Shown here: one piece after another, positions 1 to 7,505 of the stretch
Layout of the letters: each line of letters begins with the position of its first letter
Numbering within the stretch: the stretch's first letter is position 1
Origin: an uncultured Erysipelotrichaceae bacterium
GTDB lineage: Bacteria; Bacillota_I; Bacilli_A; RF39; UBA660
Length of the DNA stretch: 14,535 nucleotides
Reading direction: 5' to 3'
NCBI GenBank assembly: GCA_902782915.1
Contig: CACZOV010000044.1
Span: 1 to 14,535, forward strand
Made by a program: the position numbers and the translations under genes
Notes under the pieces: model-generated
Databases searched by the model: none
The model's input: the letters and a program-made list of their open reading frames with translations, nothing else
Told to the model about the DNA's origin: nothing

Positions 1-1
1 A

Positions 2-78
<77 letters not shown>

Positions 79-95
79 ATTTACATATCACTCTT

Positions 96-171
96 TGGTG
101 TCCAGCTAGGGATTCGAACCCTAGACCCACTGATTAAGAGTCAGTTGCTCTACCAACTGAGCTAGCCAGAC
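96..171 (-). tRNA. tRNA-Lys (anticodon CUU), CCA encoded
   Basis: A complete 76-nt minus-strand cloverleaf. The acceptor pairs GTCTGGC with GCTGGAC (two G-T pairs), followed by discriminator A and encoded CCA. The D stem is GCTC/GAGC, the anticodon stem ACTGA/TCAGT with loop CTCTTAA, and the T loop TTCGAAT. Anticodon CTT (bases 138-136) reads AAG only. This is the less needed lysine isoacceptor in such an AT-rich genome, where AAA should dominate, so a separate tRNA-Lys(UUU) is expected elsewhere. It is the first gene of a two-tRNA unit served by the promoter at 192-220. Confidence 0.97.
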
Positions 172-176
172 ATTCC

Positions 177-211
177 GCAAGAACAAATAATATTTTATAT
201 TATGTTCTTGC
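177..211. repeat. 35-bp palindrome overlapping the tRNA promoter
   Basis: GCAAGAACA at one end is perfectly complementary to TGTTCTTGC at the other. Inside it, TAATAT pairs with ATATTA around an AAA loop, with a 2-base bulge. It follows greA, so it could be the 3' hairpin of the greA transcript, but no run of T's follows it in that direction (the next bases are GGAATG and then the tRNA). It also covers the spacer, -10 and probable start site of the tRNA promoter, so it could equally be an operator. The symmetry is directly visible; its role is not. Confidence 0.6.
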
Positions 212-220
212 TATTGTCAA
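192..220 (-). promoter_or_regulatory. Sigma-A-type promoter for the tRNA-Lys/tRNA-Ile unit
   Basis: On the minus strand a perfect -35 TTGACA (220-215) is followed after exactly 17 bases by TAAAAT (197-192), one mismatch from TATAAT. The predicted start near base 185 lies about 14 bases before tRNA-Lys, which suits a short-leader stable RNA promoter. The spacer, the -10 and the start region all lie within a palindrome (177-211). Promoter function is inferred from the motif match and position. Confidence 0.75.
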
Positions 221-247
221 TAAATTTTTGTAATTTTTTTCTTTTTT

Positions 248-715
248 TTATGCAATTGATGTAATTTCAACTTGATAAACACCATTTGGACTTTCTACGT
301 CAACTATTTCTCCAACTTTTCTTCCTAATAAAGCTTTTGCAATTGGACTTTCATTTGAAATTTTACTTTCAAATGGATTTGCTTCTTGACTTCCAACAAT
401 TTGATATTCATCTTCCTCTTGATCATCAATATATTTAATTTTTACAGTATTTCCAATACTAACTTTATCATTATCAACTTGCTCAATAATAGAAACATTT
501 TCCATTATCTGCTCTAATTTTTGAATTCTTCCCTCAAGTTCAGCTTGTTCATTTCGAGCAGCATCATATTCTGCATTTTCAGATAAATCTCCTAAAGCCC
601 TAGCTTCTTTAATTGCTTTTATATTAAGTGGACGTTTAACATTAATTAAATCATCCAATTCTTTTCTCAATTCTTCATACCCCTCTTGAGTTAAATAAAC
701 TGTCTTCTTTTCCAT
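248..715 (-). CDS. greA: Transcription elongation factor GreA
   Basis: GreA enters the secondary channel of stalled RNA polymerase and stimulates cleavage of the backtracked transcript end, rescuing elongation. The 155-residue product is of normal family length. Residues about 10-75 form the charged helical hairpin (coiled coil), whose tip carries the diagnostic G-D-L-S-E-N-A-E-Y motif at 42-50, with the acidic Asp43 and Glu46 that hold the cleavage magnesium. Residues about 80-155 are the FKBP-like domain that docks on polymerase. The ATG is preceded by AGGAGGTG at a 5-base distance, which fixes the start. It has its own promoter (748-776) although it follows yrrO on the same strand. In Bacillus a udk gene lies between yrrO and greA; here it is absent. 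Confidence 0.98.
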   Translation of the reverse strand: MEKKTVYLTQEGYEELRKELDDLINVKRPLNIKAIKEARALGDLSENAEYDAARNEQAELEGRIQKLEQIMENVSIIEQVDNDKVSIGNTVKIKYIDDQEEDEYQIVGSQEANPFESKISNESPIAKALLGRKVGEIVDVESPNGVYQVEITSIA

Positions 716-747
716 CTCGACACCTCCTAAATAAAAAACTCCTTATC

Positions 748-776
748 AGTATATTATAAACTATTCAAAAAGTCAA
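748..776 (-). promoter_or_regulatory. Sigma-A-type promoter for greA
   Basis: Minus-strand TTGACT (776-771), a 17-base spacer, then TATACT (753-748), each one base off consensus, 33 bases upstream of the greA ATG. The AGGAGGTG ribosome binding site lies between. No convincing terminator separates this from yrrO, so greA is probably transcribed both from here and by readthrough. Confidence 0.75.
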
Positions 777-842
777 GGTAAATTTTTCCTGTATTTTTCT
801 AAGTTTTTTATCAACACTTTATGATATGCAATACTTTAAATA

Positions 843-2033
843 TTATTCTTCTAAATATGGAATTCTTAACATCGAATACATTGGAATATCTTTATTAAAT
901 CTTATTTTTAAAATACTATCTGCTTGATTGGCAACTAAAATTGGCTCCATTTTCTCATTATATAAATTATCAATAATTAATTCAATTATATCCATATTCG
1001 GAGTTATAATTTCAATTTTATCACCTAATTTAAAATAGTTTCTTTGACGAACTGTGTAAATTTCTTCATTTTTATCAATAATAATTCCTAAATAGTCTTG
1101 ATTACTTGACTCGCCTCTTCCAATATAATATTGATCAGTCACATCAGCTTCCTTATTATAAAAGTGTGTACTATTTTCTCGATTTGATACTTTACTTAAA
1201 ATATGAATTTCTTTTTTTAATAAATCATCTGTTAATTGATTGTTGTAAACTGCTTCTATAATTCTTCTATATGATGATAATACAACAGCTAAATAAAAAG
1301 GCGAACGCATTCTTCCTTCTATTTTAAAACTTTTTATACCAATCATTATCATATCCTTAATATACCCCGACATATTAAGATCTTTAACTGCCATAGAAAA
1401 ATCTTTTTCGTCATTAATATCAAAACAAAAACGACAAATTTGAGCACATCCACCACGATTAGAATCACGATTAGTAAAATAGTTTGATAAAACACATCTT
1501 CCACTTACAAATGTACACATTGCACCATGAATAAATACTTCTATATCCATTTTAGTATCTTCAATAATTTCTTTAATATCATCTCTATTAGTCTCTCTTG
1601 CTAAAACAACTCTATCAATACCAAGTTTTTTTAAATAAGAAACACTTTCTTTATTAGAAATACTTAATTGAGTACTTAAATGAACTTCTACCGAAAAATT
1701 TTCTTTAATATATTTTACTAAAAATAAGTCACTTACAATAAAAGCATCAATTCCAGCTTCTACTACATTCTTAATATAATCATATACTCCAGCAATATCA
1801 GAGTTATGAAAAACAATATTCAATGTTAAATAAACTTTTTTCCCGTATTTATGAGCAAAACTGCATCCTTCTTTAATCTCACTTAAACTAAAATTATTAG
1901 CATTTGCTCTTAAACTATAGTCACGTCCTCCAATATAAATAGCATCTGCTCCATATATACAAGCAATTTTTAATCTTTCTAAATCACCAGCAGGACTTAA
2001 TAGTTCAACTTTATTATTTAATAATTCTTTCAT
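843..2033 (-). CDS. trhP: U32-family tRNA wobble-uridine hydroxylation protein (YrrO/TrhP type)
   Basis: TrhP-type U32 proteins, once annotated as peptidases or collagenases, make 5-hydroxyuridine at position 34 of tRNAs, using prephenate and probably an iron-sulfur cluster. The 396-residue product opens with the family's L-L-S-P-A-G (11-16) and G-A-D-A-I-Y-I-G-G (28-36). It contains the exact U32 signature from Glu165 through H-G-A-M-C to S-G-R-C-V-L-S, then N-R-G-G-C-A-Q-I-C. Four candidate cluster cysteines are Cys173, Cys180, Cys196 and Cys200. A C-terminal beta domain (about 300-396) follows. It starts 2 bases after yrrN ends, with only a weak upstream AAGG, so translation is probably coupled. 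The preceding trmR gene supplies the next step. In Bacillus yrrO and yrrN are the paralogous TrhP genes; the hydroxylation role is transferred from family knowledge. Confidence 0.9.
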   Translation of the reverse strand: MKELLNNKVELLSPAGDLERLKIACIYGADAIYIGGRDYSLRANANNFSLSEIKEGCSFAHKYGKKVYLTLNIVFHNSDIAGVYDYIKNVVEAGIDAFIVSDLFLVKYIKENFSVEVHLSTQLSISNKESVSYLKKLGIDRVVLARETNRDDIKEIIEDTKMDIEVFIHGAMCTFVSGRCVLSNYFTNRDSNRGGCAQICRFCFDINDEKDFSMAVKDLNMSGYIKDMIMIGIKSFKIEGRMRSPFYLAVVLSSYRRIIEAVYNNQLTDDLLKKEIHILSKVSNRENSTHFYNKEADVTDQYYIGRGESSNQDYLGIIIDKNEEIYTVRQRNYFKLGDKIEIITPNMDIIELIIDNLYNEKMEPILVANQADSILKIRFNKDIPMYSMLRIPYLEE

Positions 2034-2035
2034 CG

Positions 2036-2893
2036 CTATTTTACCTTATAAATTGTCTTAGTATAAAAAAATCCATCATAATTACCAATTAATTTTTCCA
2101 TATCTTTTAAAAACAATTCCCCATCTATTTTTTCTTCTAAACTTTTTTTATATAATTCTAATATTTGTAAAAATATATTATCGTCTATATAATTATTATC
2201 AATAATACCATATTCAATTTTATCTTTTAGATCTAAAAATGCTCTTGATCCATTTAAAATATCTCCAGTTAAAATATTAGTACCAATTTTATTTTCAACA
2301 ACTAAATACTCTCTATCTTTATTTTTTTCTTTTATTGTATTTATTTTATTATGATTAGATCTTTCTATATGTTGATAATAGTTTGTAACTAATTTTCTTT
2401 TTGAATGTGAAATAATAACATGACCGATGAAATAAGAAATTAAAGAAATGTTCGTTTTAAGGCTTATGTCTTCCATTTCTTCTTTAGTTATTTCCGTACT
2501 TAAATATGCATAACTGCAACCAAGATCTTTATAAAAGTTACAAATATTATAATTAGTAACCATATGAGTTTGATGAAAACAAAGATTAATTTTCAAATTT
2601 AGTCTTTGAGTAATTGATAAAATGCTAAGATCATAAAATAAAACTCCTTTAATGTTTAATTTAGAAAGTTCTATCAATTTTTTTTCTAAATCCTTTAGAT
2701 CATCATTAAAAATATTTTTATTAATAGAAACAAATAACTCAATATTTGGATATGTATTTAACATTTCTTTTATTTCATCAAGTGATAATTCATAGTAATT
2801 AACAGAATAATTCTTTAACCCTATAAGAAAAGAATTAGCGAAAGGTAAGTATTCGCGTAATTCTTTTTTATTTATTTGAATAAGTAATTTCAA
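2036..2893 (-). CDS. yrrN: Diverged U32-family protein, YrrN type
   Basis: A 285-residue protein between trmR and the full U32 protein, the position of yrrN in Bacillus. Its identity rests mainly on this gene order and on a weak U32-like pattern: short alternating hydrophobic strands such as I-K-G-V-L-F-Y-D-L-S and the L-C-F-H-Q-T-H-M-V-T-N-Y-N segment resembling the family's tRNA-protein barrel. It lacks the four-cysteine signature of its downstream neighbour, so it is unlikely to bind an iron-sulfur cluster and may act as a partner subunit. The start is TTG, supported by AAGGGG five bases upstream; no other start codon lies near, since the next methionine is at residue 44. The TTG begins one base after the trmR stop codon, so the two are probably translationally coupled. 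Function in wobble-uridine hydroxylation is inferred. Confidence 0.72.
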   Translation of the reverse strand: MKLLIQINKKELREYLPFANSFLIGLKNYSVNYYELSLDEIKEMLNTYPNIELFVSINKNIFNDDLKDLEKKLIELSKLNIKGVLFYDLSILSITQRLNLKINLCFHQTHMVTNYNICNFYKDLGCSYAYLSTEITKEEMEDISLKTNISLISYFIGHVIISHSKRKLVTNYYQHIERSNHNKINTIKEKNKDREYLVVENKIGTNILTGDILNGSRAFLDLKDKIEYGIIDNNYIDDNIFLQILELYKKSLEEKIDGELFLKDMEKLIGNYDGFFYTKTIYKVK

Positions 2894-2894
2894 C

Positions 2895-3491
2895 TTAACC
2901 CCTTCTTTCCGTTACAGCAACCCCATCACCTATTTTATAAATTGTTGTTTTATATAGCATATGATTTTCTAAAAAATAGGTATAATCTTTTATTTTTCGT
3001 ACTATTCCTAAAATATTTTTAGATGGAATATCTTCTTCATTCATTTCTACGTATCCATGAAAATACATGTTATCTGTAATAATATATCCATCAACTGCTA
3101 AATTGGATTCAAAATGTTCAAAGAAATCTCTATTTTTTCCTTTAGCAGCATCTATAAATATTAAGTCATATTCATCTTCCAATTTTACATTCAATGCATC
3201 ATTAAAAATTAAAGTAATCCTATCTTCCAAATTAAACTTTTTAATATTTTTTAAAGCTTCCATATATCTTGCTTCATCGCGTTCAATAGTAGTTACATGA
3301 ATATCTTTATCAAGAAGTGCCATCATAATTGCAGAATAACCAATTGCTGTTCCTATTTCTAAGATATTTTTTAGTTGTTTTTTCATTATAAAACTTGTGA
3401 GAAACTCAATTCCTTCATCCTGCATAATAGGAATATTTTCTCTTTCAGCATAATCTTTCAATTCTTTTATTTCATTTAATTTGTTATTCAT
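2895..3491 (-). CDS. trmR: tRNA 5-hydroxyuridine methyltransferase (SAM O-methyltransferase, YrrM/TrmR)
   Basis: A class I SAM methyltransferase of the catechol-O-methyltransferase-like family 3. In Bacillus, YrrM/TrmR converts 5-hydroxyuridine-34 to 5-methoxyuridine in tRNA, directly after the TrhP step encoded just downstream here. Visible motifs in the 198-residue product are I-L-E-I-G-T-A-I-G-Y-S-A (about 43-54, SAM loop), I-E-R-D (69-72, ribose-binding acid), F-I-D-A-A-K-G-K (112-119) and T-D-N (139-141); Asp114, Asp140 and Asn141 match the metal site. A start 15 bases further upstream is possible, but GGAGG lies 8 bases before the ATG chosen here and would fall on top of the upstream one. 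The chosen ATG begins one base after the mltG stop codon, and its ribosome binding site lies inside the end of mltG. Confidence 0.88.
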   Translation of the reverse strand: MNNKLNEIKELKDYAERENIPIMQDEGIEFLTSFIMKKQLKNILEIGTAIGYSAIMMALLDKDIHVTTIERDEARYMEALKNIKKFNLEDRITLIFNDALNVKLEDEYDLIFIDAAKGKNRDFFEHFESNLAVDGYIITDNMYFHGYVEMNEEDIPSKNILGIVRKIKDYTYFLENHMLYKTTIYKIGDGVAVTERRG

Positions 3492-3492
3492 T

Positions 3493-4572
3493 TTAGTATC
3501 CTCCATTTACTTTTGATAATTCTTGCTTTTTAGCTTCAAATGCTTTGGATGTTTCAAAAAAGAATGTCTCATTTGTATTAATATTGGAAATAAAATATAA
3601 ATAATTTGTATTAGTTCTATTTATTGCTGCATCAATACTTTCTTTTGATACCATACAAATTGGTGATGGTGGTAATCCAACCATGTTTACATTTCTTGTA
3701 TTATAAGCATTTTGACTTTGATATTCTGACTTTGTTAATGCTCTCTTATCATCAAGTTTTAAACCATATCTTGTTGTAATATCACTTCCTAAAGACATCT
3801 TTTTATTTAATCTATTAACAAATACACTTATAACATTACGTCTATTATCTGGATTTTCACCTGTATTTGTTACTTCTTTTTCAGCAATACTTGCAAGAGT
3901 CAATAATTCATGTATGGAATAGGTATCTAAATTAATTTGATTTTTATATGGTGACAAGATAAGATCCATTTGATCAAGAAGTTTTTTTATAATTTCATAA
4001 ACAGTAACATCTCGATTTTTAAACTCATATGTATCTGGAAACAAGTATCCTTCTAAAGCATAATAAATATTTTCATTCAAAATGTCATTATTTATAAACC
4101 AATAATCTTCTATTAAACTATTTAAGTATTCTTTATTATTAAGAATATCCATTACATCTTGATAAGAGTTACTTGTATTTTTTTCGATTACTCTTGCAAA
4201 TTCTCGATAGTTTATTCCCTCTTTAAAAGTAATTTTTATAGTATCATCACGATAAACTTTTCCTTCTTTTAACATTTCAACAATTTCTTTTAAAGAATTA
4301 TTTGAATTTAGTTTATATATACCAGCTTGTAATGAATTAATTCTATTTACTTTTAAATAAATAAGAAAAAAATTATCACTTTTAATTAATCCTTTTTCTT
4401 TTAGTATTTTAGCTATTAACCTATTTGTTGTATTAGATTCTATTGTAACAATTTGACTATTTGAATTCTTACTTACTGGTTTTATATAATAACTATATAA
4501 AGAAACGGTTGTTACAAATAAAAATAACATTACTAAAACTATTATTAGTAAACACTTTCTAACTTTTAACAT
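3493..4572 (-). CDS. mltG: Endolytic murein transglycosylase MltG (YceG-like)
   Basis: A membrane-anchored lytic transglycosylase that cuts nascent glycan strands and helps set their length during cell-wall synthesis. The 359-residue product has one N-terminal transmembrane helix (about 7-29) with the rest outside. A LysM-like region (about 40-105) is followed by the YceG catalytic domain. Landmarks are L-E-G-Y-L-F-P-D-T-Y (173-182), L-A-S-I-A-E-K-E (226-233) with catalytic Glu231, G-S-D-I-T-T-R-Y-G (262-270), N-T-R-N (291-294) and G-L-P-P-S-P-I (299-305). GGAG five bases before the ATG supports the start. It stands in the Bacillus yrrL position, between yrzB and the tRNA-modification genes; the trmR ribosome binding site is built into its last codons. 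Confidence 0.96.
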   Translation of the reverse strand: MLKVRKCLLIIVLVMLFLFVTTVSLYSYYIKPVSKNSNSQIVTIESNTTNRLIAKILKEKGLIKSDNFFLIYLKVNRINSLQAGIYKLNSNNSLKEIVEMLKEGKVYRDDTIKITFKEGINYREFARVIEKNTSNSYQDVMDILNNKEYLNSLIEDYWFINNDILNENIYYALEGYLFPDTYEFKNRDVTVYEIIKKLLDQMDLILSPYKNQINLDTYSIHELLTLASIAEKEVTNTGENPDNRRNVISVFVNRLNKKMSLGSDITTRYGLKLDDKRALTKSEYQSQNAYNTRNVNMVGLPPSPICMVSKESIDAAINRTNTNYLYFISNINTNETFFFETSKAFEAKKQELSKVNGGY

Positions 4573-4599
4573 AACTACTCCATCATATTTTTTAGAAAA

Positions 4600-4887
4600 C
4601 TAATTATTAGAAGTTTGATTTTTTATTTCTTCTTGAATAGATTCTAAAAGTTTTTCAATAACTTTCCACTCTTTTTCGGTTTCAATTGGTAAAAGTTCCA
4701 TCTCATCTTGACTATTTGGATCATAAATAGATGCATATACTTGAATATTTCCGTTTTTATCCTTTGTATTGTCTGTATATACTATATAACTTTTCTTAGT
4801 TTCATCACTATCAAATGTAAAAAGCACATCACAAGTAATTTCACGTCCTTCATCATTTATAACTGTAAATGTATTTTTTTCTTCCAT
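4600..4887 (-). CDS. yrzB: DUF1292 protein, YrzB-like
   Basis: A 95-residue acidic, soluble protein with no signal peptide or membrane helix. The pattern F-T-V-I-N-D-E-G-R-E-I-T-C-D-V-L-F-T-F, then S-Y-I-V-Y-T-D and V-Y-A-S-I-Y-D-P, is typical of the DUF1292/YrzB family, a small Firmicutes protein of unknown biochemical role normally found beside ruvX (yrrK). That is its place here: AGGAGA overlaps the ruvX stop codon and the ATG begins 2 bases after it, so the two are almost certainly translated together. The C terminus (about 70-95) is a charged helix. Family assignment is confident; no function can be given. Confidence 0.85.
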   Translation of the reverse strand: MEEKNTFTVINDEGREITCDVLFTFDSDETKKSYIVYTDNTKDKNGNIQVYASIYDPNSQDEMELLPIETEKEWKVIEKLLESIQEEIKNQTSNN

Positions 4888-4889
4888 AA

Positions 4890-5294
4890 TTATCTCCTAT
4901 CTAGGTAGCTTTGTAGTATCACAACACTTGCAACACCATCTACCACTTTTTTTCTTTTTTTTCTACTTAAATCTCCTTGAATTAAAACACTATTGCTTAT
5001 TTTTGATGTTAATCTTTCATCTTCAAGTATTACCTCAATTTTTAGTTTATTTGTAAGTTTTTCTTTAAATTTTAAAACAGTTTTGGTCATGTAACTTTCA
5101 GTATTATTCATATTTTTTGGATATCCGAGAATAATCTTATCAACATGTTCAATTTTAACTATTTTAGAAAGTTCATCTATTAAATAATCATAATTTTCTT
5201 CATGTCTTAAAGTTTTATAAAAACTTGCAACTACACCATTTGATTTACTAATTCCAAGTGTCCTGGTTCCAAGATCAAGTCCAAGATATGTCAT
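4890..5294 (-). CDS. ruvX: Holliday junction resolvase-like nuclease RuvX (YqgF/YrrK)
   Basis: An RNase H-fold nuclease of the YqgF family. It is implicated in maturation of the 16S rRNA 5' end and was earlier proposed as a Holliday junction resolvase. The 134-residue product shows the four expected blocks: G-L-D-L-G-T-R-T-L-G at 5-14 with metal ligand Asp7, I-I-L-G-Y-P-K-N-M-N-N at 54-64, E-D-E-R-L-T-S at 91-97, and V-V-D-G-V-A-S at 117-123 with Asp119. A GTG three codons upstream is possible, but AGGA would then lie one base from it; the ATG used here is 10 bases from AGGA. It is the first gene of the compact ruvX-yrzB-mltG-trmR-yrrN-yrrO series and follows the amidase by 43 bases. Confidence 0.95.
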   Translation of the reverse strand: MTYLGLDLGTRTLGISKSNGVVASFYKTLRHEENYDYLIDELSKIVKIEHVDKIILGYPKNMNNTESYMTKTVLKFKEKLTNKLKIEVILEDERLTSKISNSVLIQGDLSRKKRKKVVDGVASVVILQSYLDRR

Positions 5295-5337
5295 AATTAA
5301 CACTTCCTATCATATCATATTTTTACTTTTATAACAA

Positions 5338-6576
5338 CTATATTTCTAAATATTCTTTAACCATCTTTTCAATTGCTTCAATATATTTTTCTTTCTCAGT
5401 TAATAATATATTTAAATTTACATTACTACTGACATAACCTAGTTCTACTAAATAACTTTCGCATCCATGATTAGAATTGTAATAAGGATTACCTTCTTTT
5501 TTAGGATTACGTCCATCAACATATGCTCCCGTTATAATACCTCCTGTTTCTCTTATCATATAATAATAAGTTGAATCAGTATTTGCTCTTTCATAAGGTT
5601 TATATCCATCTTTTTTAGCATCATCTTCCATTGTTTGCAAATCACTTTTAGTAAGTGTCCTAAGATATACTCCTTTGTCTACTTTATTTGAAACATTTGA
5701 AGAAAACTTAGTACTTGTGTTTTTAACAATATTAGATGCTAATTTCTTGGCAAATACTAGGTTAGCATGGTTAGGAACATATACTTCTACTCCTCCACTT
5801 CCAACATTTAAGGTAGCCGAGTTTTGATGAATTGACAAAAGTAATTTAGCTTTTGTCTGATAAGGAATACTGACTCTTCCATTTTTACCATAATTTTCAA
5901 TTCCTACATCACTTTCTCTTGTTAATTTTACCTTTAATCCATCTTCCTCTAATTTTTCTTTTAATAACAGAGAATAAGAAAGATTAATATCACTTTCATG
6001 ATATTTACCATTTATGGCTCCAACATCAATTCCACCGTGACCAGGATCAATTACTAGATCATAAATATTACTTGGTAGTTTTTCTTCTTTTGTTTCAATT
6101 GATAAATATTCGTCTTCATCTAATTTATTAAATTTAATATTAATTTGATAATTTTTTTGATTTCTTGTAACTGTATAATACTCCAAATCATCCTGTTTAG
6201 TATCTTTTTTTAATTTATAATATGTTTCTCCACTTTTTAAAAATAATAGATAATTATCTGTTACATGCTCTAAATCTATTCCTTCATTTATATATTCATT
6301 TGTTTTAAACTTAGTTTTTCCATTTTTTAAATTAGTTATTAATTTAACTTCATTTTCTATTTCTTTATTTTTAAATATTAAAACTAAATCATCAACTTCC
6401 TTATTGACATATCCTTCTAAATTTAAAAAACGACCATATATTGTATAAGAGTCTATAAAAGCAGATTCTTCTATATTTTCCATAAAATCAAATACAGGAT
6501 CATCTTCTAAAGCATTAGAAACACCACATCCAATAGTTGTAAACATTATACATATTAAAATAAATATTTTTTTCAT
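5338..6576 (-). CDS. Lipoprotein N-acetylmuramoyl-L-alanine amidase (Amidase_3)
   Basis: A zinc amidase that cuts the bond between MurNAc and the stem peptide in cell-wall peptidoglycan. Residues 1-17 are a lipoprotein signal ending T-T-I-G-C, with Cys17 the likely lipidated residue; Thr at -3 is unusual for a lipobox. Residues about 40-165 form a family-specific beta-rich region I cannot name. Residues about 172-412 are Amidase_3: V-I-D-P-G-H-G-G with zinc ligand His180, H-E-S-D with Glu194, S-I-H-Q-N-S-A with His250, and L-V-E-L-G-Y-V-S with catalytic Glu378. The stretch between R-E-T (342-344) and V-E-L-G carries about 30 extra residues rich in Gly, Asn and Tyr compared with common homologues. 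The start is supported by AGGAGA a few bases upstream. LspA, encoded two genes earlier, would mature it. Confidence 0.93.
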   Translation of the reverse strand: MKKIFILICIMFTTIGCGVSNALEDDPVFDFMENIEESAFIDSYTIYGRFLNLEGYVNKEVDDLVLIFKNKEIENEVKLITNLKNGKTKFKTNEYINEGIDLEHVTDNYLLFLKSGETYYKLKKDTKQDDLEYYTVTRNQKNYQINIKFNKLDEDEYLSIETKEEKLPSNIYDLVIDPGHGGIDVGAINGKYHESDINLSYSLLLKEKLEEDGLKVKLTRESDVGIENYGKNGRVSIPYQTKAKLLLSIHQNSATLNVGSGGVEVYVPNHANLVFAKKLASNIVKNTSTKFSSNVSNKVDKGVYLRTLTKSDLQTMEDDAKKDGYKPYERANTDSTYYYMIRETGGIITGAYVDGRNPKKEGNPYYNSNHGCESYLVELGYVSSNVNLNILLTEKEKYIEAIEKMVKEYLEI

Positions 6577-6611
6577 AAATCTCCTATTTCTTCTTAAAGA
6601 ATGTTATAAAA

Positions 6612-7505
6612 TTATTCAGAATCAACAATTTTTTCTAAAATATTTTGAAATTCATTAGGTACTTCTTTGGAAAATTCCAAAATTTCTCCACTTCTTGGAT
6701 CTGGAAACTTTATTTTATAAGAATGTAATAATTGTCCAAAATCTTTATAATCATTTAATACTTTTCCATATAACGGATCATTTACAATTGGATGATTAAT
6801 ATATTTCATATGAACTCTTCTTTGATGAGTTCTTCCAGTAGCTAATTTACATGCTATTAAAGTATACTTTTTAAATCTTTTTAAAACCTTAAAATGTGTA
6901 ATAGCTTTTTTACTATTTATGCTTGTAACAGTCATTTTCTCACGATATTTTGGATCTCTTCCGATAGGTGCATCAATGGTTCCTGTTAGAGATGGAAAAG
7001 TTCCTTCAACAAGAGCTAAATAATATCTTTCAACAACCCGCTCTTCAATCATTTTACTTAATTTTTCATGAGCAAAGTCATTCTTGGCAACTAACATAAG
7101 ACCACTCGTATCTTTGTCAAGTCTATGAACAATTCCAGGTCTATATGAATTATTACTTAATTTATATTTTCCAAGTAAAGCATTAACTAGCGTATCTTCA
7201 TAGTTTCCAGGTGCTGGATGAACAACCATTCCTGATGATTTATTAATAACTAAAAAATCATCATTTTCATATACTACATCAACTTTTATATTACTAGGTT
7301 TTAAATTTAAAAGTGGATCTTTTATAGTATCCAAAACTTTTATTTTATCACCAGTTATAACTTTATAATTATTAGAAGTAAGAGAATCGTTGACTAGGAT
7401 ATTACCAGATTTAATTAAACTTTGAATTTTACTCCTAGATAAATTTACCTTATCAGTCAAATATTTATCTAATCTAATATTATCTTCTTCGACTAAAAAT
7501 TCCAT
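6612..7505 (-). CDS. rluD: RluD/RluA-family 23S rRNA pseudouridine synthase
   Basis: Isomerises specific uridines, most likely in 23S rRNA helix 69 by analogy with RluD, to pseudouridine. The 297-residue product has an N-terminal S4 RNA-binding domain (about 1-60, R-L-D-K-Y-L and S-R-S-K-I-Q-S-L-I-K-S-G). The catalytic domain follows, with the signature G-I-V-H-R-L-D-K-D-T-S-G (124-135) and catalytic Asp130, then G-R-T-H-Q-R-R-V-H further on. The ATG is preceded by AGGAGG five bases upstream although it lies inside lspA: the two genes overlap by 26 bases. lspA followed by a RluD-like gene (ylyB) is the Bacillus arrangement. Exact target uridines are inferred; RluA-family assignments between RluB, RluC and RluD types are not always clear. 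Confidence 0.93.
   Translation of the reverse strand: MEFLVEEDNIRLDKYLTDKVNLSRSKIQSLIKSGNILVNDSLTSNNYKVITGDKIKVLDTIKDPLLNLKPSNIKVDVVYENDDFLVINKSSGMVVHPAPGNYEDTLVNALLGKYKLSNNSYRPGIVHRLDKDTSGLMLVAKNDFAHEKLSKMIEERVVERYYLALVEGTFPSLTGTIDAPIGRDPKYREKMTVTSINSKKAITHFKVLKRFKKYTLIACKLATGRTHQRRVHMKYINHPIVNDPLYGKVLNDYKDFGQLLHSYKIKFPDPRSGEILEFSKEVPNEFQNILEKIVDSE

Noticed and set aside
716..842. A terminator after yrrO
   Set aside because: No stem with a following T run was found on the minus strand between the yrrO stop and the greA promoter; readthrough into greA is assumed.
3067..3300. Plus-strand open frame of 77 codons opposite trmR
   Set aside because: No ribosome binding site, no family features, and it lies wholly opposite a well-supported gene. 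The same holds for other plus-strand frames at 4708-4908, 9213-9443, 13115-13309 and 14182-14364.
5309..5337. TTGTTA-17-TATGAT on the minus strand as a promoter for the ruvX operon
   Set aside because: The start site would fall at about 5302, downstream of the AGGAAG that serves ruvX, leaving a leader without a ribosome binding site. The match may be chance in AT-rich sequence, so ruvX is more simply read from upstream.
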